This document shows, piece by piece, positions 1 to 4,297 of a stretch of DNA of 6,180 bases. The notes under the pieces were generated by a model. The model made no database searches. It was not told where the DNA came from and saw only the letters and a program-made list of their open reading frames with translations. Origin of the DNA: an uncultured Collinsella sp. (GTDB lineage Bacteria > Actinomycetota > Coriobacteriia > Coriobacteriales > Coriobacteriaceae); contig CAADVE010000154.1 in the NCBI GenBank assembly GCA_900752425.1, positions 1 to 6,180 of the forward strand. The letters run 5' to 3'. The translations under genes were made by a program, and so were the position numbers. Every line of letters begins with the position of its first letter. Position 1 is the stretch's first letter.

Positions 1-42
1 CAGCCGGAGGAGACGGCGCCGGTGTAGCAGTTGACATAATAA

Positions 43-78
43 TCAGCCGTATCCGTAGACGACTGCAATCTTGCTCAT
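43..78 (-). pseudogene. Start of a flavodoxin-like gene, interrupted after 11 codons
   Basis: An ATG at 78 is preceded on the minus strand by AAAGGA with about 7 nt spacing, so a ribosome probably starts here. The first residues, MSKIAVVY, match the first beta-strand of flavodoxins, which bind FMN and carry electrons in the cytoplasm. The phosphate-binding loop expected next (T/S-x-T-G-N-T) is absent: the frame reads GYG and then TGA at 43-45. Reading one base over continues as DTADYYVNCYTGAVSSG to the window edge, which does not look like a flavodoxin P-loop, so a simple single-base frameshift does not clearly restore the family. The start lies 46 bp downstream of the DUF3793 gene and would be co-transcribed; as I recall, DUF3793 and flavodoxin genes are often neighbours. 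The gene is either broken, affected by a sequence error, or an 11-residue peptide. Confidence 0.4.
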
Positions 79-124
79 GTGTTGTCCTTTCGGTTGTGCG
101 GCGTGCGGCCGCGGTTTGTACGTT

Positions 125-829
125 CTATCGGGTCGCCTGGGCAAGTTGCGCCAAGCTGCAGCCCTGTTGATAGATGTAGGTAAGGTATTGCGTGCATGCG
201 CGATAGGAATCGAAGGTCGTGAGCGCATGCTCAACGTTTGTGTATACCTTCCATGCGCCAAAGACCTTATAGTTTTCGCCGTGCTGGACGATGAACTCGT
301 GGACGTCGTCGTAGGGATATCCAAGGAAGTAGCCTATTTCGTGCGGAAACTCGCAGGTGCAGTCTTTGCTGCAGCTAGCTTGCTGGGGTAGTGCGCATCG
401 AGTCTGGCTGCAGGCGCATTCCGCGACGTTATTGCTTGCGAGCGTGATGCGCGATGCCAAATGCACAAGGCATGTCGAAAGGTCTCTCGTGTCGTAGCCT
501 TCCGAGGCGAGCGTCGTTTGGGCGCGAGGATCTGCGAAATAGGTGGTGAGGCTTTTGGCTCGGTACACGTACACGAGTGCTCCGCAGGGCCGCCAGACCA
601 AAACACTCAGGTGGATGCCGAGCGGGTCAAGCTCGCGGTTGCACTGGGCGATAACGTTGAGCAGGCGTGCTCGGCGTTCTGCGATGGCTTCGGTTGCGGT
701 CGAACTGTCCCCGTGGGCGTAGGTGCCTAGATAGGTAAAGAGCGATGCCGGCTTGATGCCCGCGAGCGTGGGAGAGCAGTTGCGCACGACCGCTGCCTGA
801 AACGTGGGGATGTCTATGGTTCGGGTCAC
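125..829 (-). CDS. DUF3793 family protein with an extra cysteine cluster
   Basis: This is a 234-residue cytoplasmic protein of unknown biochemical function. The DUF3793 hallmark is clear: FPHEIGYFLGYPYDDVHEFI at 161-180, followed by an aromatic/basic strand YKVFGAWKVY at 187-196 and a C-terminal helix containing YRAC. The N-terminal half has the family's helix-rich start and a central strand, LSVLVWRPCGALVYVYR (74-90). Just before the FPHEIG motif lie six cysteines in 22 residues (C138, C140, C145, C153, C157, C159), which could bind a metal or form a redox site; this is inference. The start is GTG at 829, with TAAGGAG at 834-840 four bases upstream. A promoter at 868-895 drives it, and a flavodoxin-like start follows 46 bp downstream. 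No signal peptide or membrane segment is seen. The family call is firm; the function is not known. Confidence 0.88.
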   Translation of the reverse strand: MTRTIDIPTFQAAVVRNCSPTLAGIKPASLFTYLGTYAHGDSSTATEAIAERRARLLNVIAQCNRELDPLGIHLSVLVWRPCGALVYVYRAKSLTTYFADPRAQTTLASEGYDTRDLSTCLVHLASRITLASNNVAECACSQTRCALPQQASCSKDCTCEFPHEIGYFLGYPYDDVHEFIVQHGENYKVFGAWKVYTNVEHALTTFDSYRACTQYLTYIYQQGCSLAQLAQATR

Positions 830-833
830 GGCG

Positions 834-840
834 CTCCTTA
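834..840 (-). promoter_or_regulatory. Ribosome binding site of the DUF3793 gene
   Basis: TAAGGAG on the minus strand lies 4 nt upstream of a GTG at 829. It decides the non-ATG start of the DUF3793 gene, because no competing ATG with a comparable site is present. Confidence 0.7.
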
Positions 841-867
841 CGGATCTAAACTATTAGCCTAGGAAAA

Positions 868-895
868 CTTATACACGAAAGTAAGCCATGGTCAA
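868..895 (-). promoter_or_regulatory. Sigma-A type promoter for the DUF3793 gene
   Basis: On the minus strand, TTGACC (890-895) is separated by 16 bp from TATAAG (868-873). This is close to the vegetative consensus and places the transcript start near 861, about 30 nt before the GTG start. The promoter lies back to back with the control region of the HMA gene on the plus strand. Confidence 0.65.
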
Positions 896-921
896 CAAAA
901 AAGTTTGAATAGGGAAACTAA

Positions 922-953
922 TTGACCGAACCGACATGATTTTGGGTTAAGAT
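922..953 (+). promoter_or_regulatory. Possible promoter for the HMA gene with long spacer
   Basis: TTGACC at 922-927 and TTAAGA/TAAGAT at 947-953 are the best -35 and -10 candidates upstream of the HMA gene. The 19-20 bp spacer is longer than the usual 17 bp, so the promoter may be weak or need an activator. MerR-type promoters have such spacers, but no palindrome lies in the spacer here. The only clear operator-like element lies just downstream of the -10, which fits repression. Confidence 0.35.
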
Positions 954-957
954 GGGA

Positions 958-974
958 ACACCCCATGGGGGTAT
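958..974 (+). promoter_or_regulatory. CsoR/RcnR-like metal-responsive operator
   Basis: An inverted repeat ACCCC-ATG-GGGGT (960-972), flanked by partly symmetric A/T bases (958 and 974), resembles operators of the CsoR/RcnR family, which are G/C tracts closed by TA steps. These DNA-binding sensors of copper, nickel or sulfur species repress genes for metal transport and chaperones. The site lies between the candidate -10 (ends 953) and the ATG at 1004, where bound repressor would block transcription. The gene it precedes carries a metal-binding MSCDGC motif, which supports the reading. The regulator itself is not in the window. Confidence 0.5.
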
Positions 975-1003
975 CTAGATAGGGCTACTTGAAAGGGGAG
1001 CGC

Positions 1004-1387
1004 ATGAGTGACTTGCTCAACCCTGCGAATCTCATCGTGCTGGCCGTCATTGCCGTCGGCATGTTTTTTGGACTGCGTCGCATTGCCGCTTCGACACACG
1101 GGAAGAGTTGTTGCAGCGATGGTACGAGCGGCAAGAAGGCCAAAAAGGTTGTTGTGGCGGATACCGATGCGTCACACTATCCCTATACCGACGAGCTGCT
1201 CATCGGTGGCATGAGCTGTGACGGCTGCGCTCAGAACGTAGCCAATGCCCTCAATACGCTGGATGGCGTGTGGGCAACGGTGACGTATGCGGACCACACG
1301 GCACGCGTGCGCTCTAAACAGCCGGTTGATCGTGGTGTCCTCGAGACGGCCGTGAGAGATGCGGGTTACTACGTCATGACGCTGTAG
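1004..1387 (+). CDS. Membrane-anchored heavy-metal-associated (HMA) domain protein
   Basis: This 127-residue protein probably binds Cu(I) or another soft metal at the inner face of the membrane. Residues 9-24 form one hydrophobic membrane segment, followed by RR and a GKSCCS motif (33-38), an arrangement like the small FeoB-associated Cys-rich membrane proteins. A Lys-rich linker (44-48) leads to an HMA domain at about 62-127 with GMSCDGCAQNV (69-79); C72 and C75 are the metal ligands of the CopZ/CopA-type fold, and the domain ends in the usual AGYYV strand. The ATG at 1004 is preferred because AAAGGGG (992-998) precedes it; a TTG at 989 in the same frame has no such site. A CsoR-like palindrome lies upstream. 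No P-type ATPase gene is nearby, so the partner and the metal are unknown. Confidence 0.85.
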   Translation: MSDLLNPANLIVLAVIAVGMFFGLRRIAASTHGKSCCSDGTSGKKAKKVVVADTDASHYPYTDELLIGGMSCDGCAQNVANALNTLDGVWATVTYADHTARVRSKQPVDRGVLETAVRDAGYYVMTL

Positions 1388-1413
1388 GCCTTGCCTTGGA
1401 TGCGCGTCCTTGT

Positions 1414-1839
1414 CTAGGCTCGTCCGCGCAGTTCGATGTTTTGGATATCGTCGAAGTCGATGGCGATGTCTTTGAGCTTGAGGAGCTTGAACGCGGGAAG
1501 CACTTCGTCGAGAATGCCGGTGCGGCTGCGATAGCCGTATGTATCGTAATAGGTGATGCGGACCAGGTCGCCACGTTTGAGGCCCTCGAGCTTTTTCGAA
1601 AGTTCGAGGGCTTTTTCTTCCGTGAGCTCACATTTTGGCTCGACGGTGATTTCCTGCTTACGTACGAGCTCGTAGTATCCCGTGAGGGCGGCAAAGGGCA
1701 TAAACTGCGCGGCACGGCCGGCGCGGACGGCGCCGTTGGCGGTGAGCTTGGGGTCGGCGGATCGACGTCTTCCCTCGGGGTCCGCTAGACGTTCAAAAGG
1801 CGTCGGTGGCCGCATCGGCTGTTGTTGGGACTTAGGCAC
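1414..1839 (-). CDS. YolD-like protein, partner of the Y-family polymerase
   Basis: This 141-residue protein belongs to the YolD-like family, whose members usually sit beside UvrX-type Y-family polymerases and have been proposed to play a UmuD-like accessory role. The family core is visible: RAAQFMPFAALTGYYELV (42-59), an acidic/Lys-rich helix ELTEEKALELSKKLEGLKRG (71-90), and beta-strands around VRITYYDTYGYRSRTGIL (93-110) and LKDIAIDFDDIQNIEL (122-137). The first ~40 residues are basic and Pro-rich, probably disordered. The start is GTG at 1839, with GGAGG five bases upstream. Its first 8 bp overlap the end of the polymerase gene (GTGCCTAA), indicating translational coupling and control by the same SOS promoter. 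It converges on the HMA gene with only 26 bp between stops. Confidence 0.85.
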   Translation of the reverse strand: MPKSQQQPMRPPTPFERLADPEGRRRSADPKLTANGAVRAGRAAQFMPFAALTGYYELVRKQEITVEPKCELTEEKALELSKKLEGLKRGDLVRITYYDTYGYRSRTGILDEVLPAFKLLKLKDIAIDFDDIQNIELRGRA

Positions 1840-3337
1840 GATGTCCTCCTACCTGATCGTTGCGTTCGCGTGCGGTGGCGCCTGTGGTGAAGCTTAATCC
1901 CTTGACGAGCGCGTTCTTGCCGTACTTGCCTTTCACGGCCAGGACGGCGCGCGCCAGGTCGCGCTCGCGCTCATCGGCCTTAACATCGCTAAACAGGTCG
2001 ATAGTGGCAAATTCTTCGGGCATGAGGTTGCCAAATCCCAGATTGATACGCTTGACCGGTCGCTTGGGGTCGACAGTCTGCGCCCAAAGGTCATCGAAAT
2101 ACCCCATGATCTTCTTAAACGAATTGGTGCGCTCGGGCAGCTTTCGCGAGGCGTTGGAGTGCGCAAAGAGTGCGGCATAGCCACCGCGCGGTTTGCCGCC
2201 ATGCTCTCCCACAAAGATGCCATCGATTGCCTGCGCTTCGCGCACCAGGCGGCGCCGTTCGTCATCGCGCTGGACGGGCTTGGGAGCACGGGGCGCGAGC
2301 TCGGGGCCGGCGGTTGCGGTAGGTTCGATACTCGATGTGCTCGAGCGCAGGTGCCCGCATCCGTCCACATATTGCGCTGTACCGCTGGCGTCGAGGCGGC
2401 GTATGTCGGCTCGCTCGCTCGCGTAGCCCACAAAGAGCGAGATGCTGTCGCAGATCACGTGTTTATCGACCAAGTCCAACACGGCGTTGTCGACCATCTC
2501 GCGCAAGACGGTGTAGGCTTGCTCGTAGGCATAACCCTTCGAGAGCACCTGTCCTGTGGTGGTCGAAGTTGCTTGTGGGCGATAGGCTTGGATATCGGCG
2601 ATGGTTGTCGGCTCGCGCCCAAAGGCGTGGTCGATGAGATATTCGGCATTGACGCCGAGCTCGTCGTAGAGCAGGTTCTCGTCGAGTGCGGCGACACCCA
2701 TCAGGTCGTAGACGCCATACTTTTCGAGTCGTGCTGCCACGCCGGGGCCGATGCCCCAGATATCGGTGATGGGACGATGGGGCCAGATCTCTTTGCGAAA
2801 GGTCTCGTCGTCGAGTATGCCGATGCGGCTGGGTACGTGCTTGGCGGTGATATCGAGCGCTACCTTGGCCTGGAATAGGTTGGGGCCGATGCCGACCGTC
2901 GCCGTGATGCCGGTGCGCGCCAAGACCTCGTCGCGCAGCGTGCAAGCGAACCCTTCCGCATCGGTGTGATAAAGGTCCAGATAGGGCGTCACGTCGATAA
3001 AGCACTCATCGATGGAGTAGACGTGTACGTCCTGGGGGCTGACGTATTCCAGATAGATGCCGTAGATTTGCGCCGACACCTCCATGTAGTGCTGCATACG
3101 TGGCACTGCTTTGATGTAGTCGATGCCGTCGGGAATCTCGAACAGACGGCAGCGGTTGTGAATACCTAAGTCCTTCATGGCCTGCGTGATAGCGAGACAG
3201 ATGGTCGTGCGTCCGCGCGATTCGTCGGCAACGACCAGGTTGGTGGTGAGCGGATCGAGCCCACGGTCGACGCACTCGACGCTGGCATAAAACGTCTTGA
3301 GGTCGATGCAGATATAGGTGTGACGCTCGTGCCCCAC
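1832..3337 (-). CDS. Y-family translesion DNA polymerase (UvrX/DinB type)
   Basis: This is a 501-residue error-prone polymerase that copies past DNA damage in the cytoplasm. From the GTG start, strand YICIDLKTFYASVE (8-21) supplies catalytic Asp12 and the steric-gate Tyr17; VYSIDECFID (106-115) supplies Asp110 and Glu111 for the second metal. A helix-hairpin-helix region, ITDIWGIGPGVAARL, lies near 190-204, and the little-finger domain runs from about 275 to the end. The C-terminal GATARERNDQVGGHRA is typical of UvrX-like members. About 80 Ala/Pro/Arg-rich residues (roughly 312-394) interrupt the little finger between SISLFVGYA and SRKLPERTNSF, making the protein longer than the usual ~420. 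The start is GTG 3337 because GGAGGA (3341-3346) precedes it and the promoter and LexA-like box lie immediately upstream; ATG 3403 and TTG 3409 fall inside that promoter. It forms an operon with the overlapping YolD-like gene. Confidence 0.9.
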   Translation of the reverse strand: MGHERHTYICIDLKTFYASVECVDRGLDPLTTNLVVADESRGRTTICLAITQAMKDLGIHNRCRLFEIPDGIDYIKAVPRMQHYMEVSAQIYGIYLEYVSPQDVHVYSIDECFIDVTPYLDLYHTDAEGFACTLRDEVLARTGITATVGIGPNLFQAKVALDITAKHVPSRIGILDDETFRKEIWPHRPITDIWGIGPGVAARLEKYGVYDLMGVAALDENLLYDELGVNAEYLIDHAFGREPTTIADIQAYRPQATSTTTGQVLSKGYAYEQAYTVLREMVDNAVLDLVDKHVICDSISLFVGYASERADIRRLDASGTAQYVDGCGHLRSSTSSIEPTATAGPELAPRAPKPVQRDDERRRLVREAQAIDGIFVGEHGGKPRGGYAALFAHSNASRKLPERTNSFKKIMGYFDDLWAQTVDPKRPVKRINLGFGNLMPEEFATIDLFSDVKADERERDLARAVLAVKGKYGKNALVKGLSFTTGATARERNDQVGGHRA

Positions 3338-3340
3338 GCG

Positions 3341-3346
3341 TCCTCC
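3341..3346 (-). promoter_or_regulatory. Ribosome binding site deciding the polymerase start
   Basis: GGAGGA on the minus strand lies 3-4 nt upstream of GTG 3337. No comparable site precedes ATG 3403, and both ATG 3403 and TTG 3409 would lie upstream of the predicted transcript start, so this site fixes the shorter protein. Confidence 0.75.
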
Positions 3347-3366
3347 CATCAAACACATGTTCTTAT

Positions 3367-3380
3367 CGAATATCTGTTCG
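3367..3380 (-). promoter_or_regulatory. LexA (SOS) box of the polymerase operon
   Basis: CGAACAGATATTCG on the minus strand matches the Gram-positive LexA consensus CGAAC-N4-GTTCG with one mismatch in the right half (ATTCG). It covers the expected transcription start of the promoter at 3381-3409, so LexA bound there would block RNA polymerase until DNA damage. UvrX/DinB-type genes are classic SOS targets. Confidence 0.75.
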
Positions 3381-3409
3381 ATAATACCCGCTCGTCCGGA
3401 CATCGTCAA
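3381..3409 (-). promoter_or_regulatory. Sigma-A type promoter of the polymerase operon
   Basis: TTGACG (3404-3409) and TATTAT (3381-3386) on the minus strand are separated by exactly 17 bp, each one base from consensus. Transcription should begin near 3374, leaving a leader of about 37 nt before GTG 3337. A second TTGACA lies just upstream (near 3411-3416) within a dispersed repeat. Confidence 0.75.
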
Positions 3410-3417
3410 AACCTGTC

Positions 3418-3445
3418 AAAAAGGGACTGGTTTGTTTTGGTAGGT
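3418..3445 (+). repeat. Dispersed 28-nt repeat, copy A
   Basis: This copy reads AAAAAGGGACTGG followed by TTTGTTTTGGTAGGT. It matches copy C (4144-4171, opposite strand) at 24 of 28 positions and copy B (4108-4133) with small gaps. It lies in the divergent region between the polymerase operon and the Fe-ADH-like gene. A degenerate inverted partner, CAAAACCTGTC, lies just to its left at 3407-3417. Confidence 0.65.
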
Positions 3446-3521
3446 ATGGTCGTGCGGTTGGATCGGGTTTTAACGCAGCTCTAAAGAGTGCGAAACAGCT
3501 CGGAAAAGCTCGCTTCGTAGC

Positions 3522-4097
3522 ATGAGCCTAACGATTGATACCGCCTATGTGCACGGAAGGGTTGTGGGAAAGATGGTCAATTACGGGTTTGGTATGCCGA
3601 CGCGCCTTGTTGTGGATGGAGACGTGGCTCGCTGGTGCGGACGATTGGTCGCTCACTACGGTGGCACCAAGGCGCTGGTCGTGTTGGGCGGTGACAAGCA
3701 TACGCGCGATGAGCTTGTCTCGGCGGCACTTGGCTCGCTTGATCGAGCCCTACTCGAGCGCGTACTTTTCCGCTGCGGCTCGGTTGGGGGCGACGGGGGA
3801 GACGAACTGATCGACGAAGCCGTGGCCCTGGCGACCGACGAAGGCGTGGACTTTGTCCTGGCGATTGGCGATGCCGATACTGCTGGCTTTGCGCGCGAGC
3901 TCGCGCGTCGCATGGCGGCGCTCGATGCCGGCGAAGACGGTTTTGTCCCTTATGGATGCATTCTCTCGGAGGGCAAGGCGCCTGCTGTCGTGGGCACCGG
4001 TGAGGTTCCCGTTTTTGCCATTATCGCGCCCGAACTGCTGGAGGGCATCGGGTCTCCTCTGCGTGAGTTGCTCGGTAGCATCTGCGCCGCGGCCTAA
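3522..4097 (+). CDS. Fe-ADH-like N-terminal domain protein, half length
   Basis: This 191-residue protein resembles only the N-terminal dinucleotide-binding domain of iron-containing alcohol dehydrogenases. The entry strand VNYGFGMPTRLVVDGD (19-34), a second strand KALVVLGGDKHTRDEL (50-65) and the helix/strand LIDEAVALATDEGVDFVLAIGDAD (96-119) follow that fold in order. Where the family has the NAD phosphate loop GGGS, this protein has IGDAD (115-119), and the whole metal-binding C-terminal domain is missing, so dehydrogenase activity is unlikely. The frame is open and ends cleanly at TAA. The start is uncertain: ATG 3522 has no good ribosome binding site; ATG 3573, giving MVNYGFGMPTRLVV, fits the family N-terminus better, and GTG 3564 has GGAAGG nearby. 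An inverted-repeat terminator follows at 4108. No membrane segment or signal peptide is seen, and its job is unknown. Confidence 0.7.
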   Translation: MSLTIDTAYVHGRVVGKMVNYGFGMPTRLVVDGDVARWCGRLVAHYGGTKALVVLGGDKHTRDELVSAALGSLDRALLERVLFRCGSVGGDGGDELIDEAVALATDEGVDFVLAIGDADTAGFARELARRMAALDAGEDGFVPYGCILSEGKAPAVVGTGEVPVFAIIAPELLEGIGSPLRELLGSICAAA

Positions 4098-4107
4098 TAT
4101 TTGCCAT

Positions 4108-4133
4108 AAAAGGACGGGTTATTTTTGGTTGGT
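4108..4133 (+). repeat. Dispersed 28-nt repeat, copy B
   Basis: This copy reads AAAAGGACGGGTTATTTTTG and then GTTGGT. It differs from copies A and C by a few substitutions and one-base gaps. With copy C it forms an inverted pair separated by about 10 nt. Confidence 0.6.
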
Positions 4134-4143
4134 AAAGCGTTTG

Positions 4144-4171
4144 ACCTGCCAAAATAAGCCTGTCCCTTTTT
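4144..4171 (-). repeat. Dispersed 28-nt repeat, copy C
   Basis: Read on the minus strand it is AAAAAGGGACAGG followed by CTTATTTTGGCAGGT, 24 of 28 identical to copy A. Together with copy B it makes the hairpin described for the terminator at 4108-4171. Confidence 0.65.
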
Positions 4172-4209
4172 AATCGGTTGCCGTTTGGGGGGCCGATTGG
4201 CAACGCTCG

Positions 4210-4238
4210 CTGATTGTAGTCTTGACCTGCGCTAGAAT
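4210..4238 (+). promoter_or_regulatory. Candidate pgi promoter
   Basis: TAGAAT (4233-4238) is a good -10; the hexamer 17 bp upstream is CTGATT (4210-4215), a poor -35. A better -35 hexamer, TTGACC (4222-4227), lies only 5 bp from the -10 and cannot pair with it. Transcription would begin near 4245 and give a leader of about 53 nt containing the hairpin at 4256-4279. Confidence 0.45.
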
Positions 4239-4255
4239 AGTGGCATCTGAATGTC

Positions 4256-4279
4256 CGGGCGCATGGAGGCGTGCGCCCG
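4256..4279 (+). other. Hairpin in the pgi leader
   Basis: CGGGCGCA (4256-4263) and TGCGCCCG (4272-4279) are exact inverted repeats around an 8-nt loop TGGAGGCG. The stem ends 6 nt before the pgi ribosome binding site GAGGAGG (4286-4292). The loop carries a second GGAGG. It may protect the 5' end of the mRNA or influence translation; function is not shown. Confidence 0.55.
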
Positions 4280-4297
4280 TATGCTGAGGAGGACTCT

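Larger units (their letters stand above)
4108..4171 (+). terminator. Inverted-repeat terminator after the Fe-ADH-like gene
   Basis: Copies B and C of the dispersed repeat pair to make a long imperfect hairpin: AAAAGGACGGG with CCTGTCCCTTTT at the base and TTATTTTTGG with CCAAAATAAG above. The descending arm ends in TTTTT (4167-4171). It begins 10 bp after the stop codon at 4097, fitting a Rho-independent terminator that separates the gene from pgi. The role is inferred from shape and position. Confidence 0.55.

Noticed and set aside
922..953. MerR/CueR-type promoter with operator in the long spacer
   Set aside because: The 19-20 bp spacer fits, but it contains no dyad; the only clear palindrome lies after the -10, which fits CsoR-type repression instead.
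989..1003. TTG 989 as the start of the HMA gene
   Set aside because: The purine-rich stretch it would translate is the ribosome binding site for ATG 1004.
1388..1413. Bidirectional terminator between the convergent HMA and YolD genes
   Set aside because: Only 26 bp are available and no stable stem with a T-run can be drawn.
2159..2878. 239-residue plus-strand frame opposite the polymerase gene
   Set aside because: It lies wholly antisense to a clearly recognised Y-family polymerase, shows no family motif and has no good ribosome binding site.
3338..3409. Upstream in-frame starts (ATG 3403, TTG 3409) for the polymerase
   Set aside because: They fall in the -35/-10 region of the promoter and upstream of the LexA box, and lack the GGAGGA site that precedes GTG 3337.
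4271..4297. GTG 4271 as the pgi start
   Set aside because: It lies in the leader hairpin with no positioned ribosome binding site, and translation would run through the GAGGAGG that serves ATG 4298.
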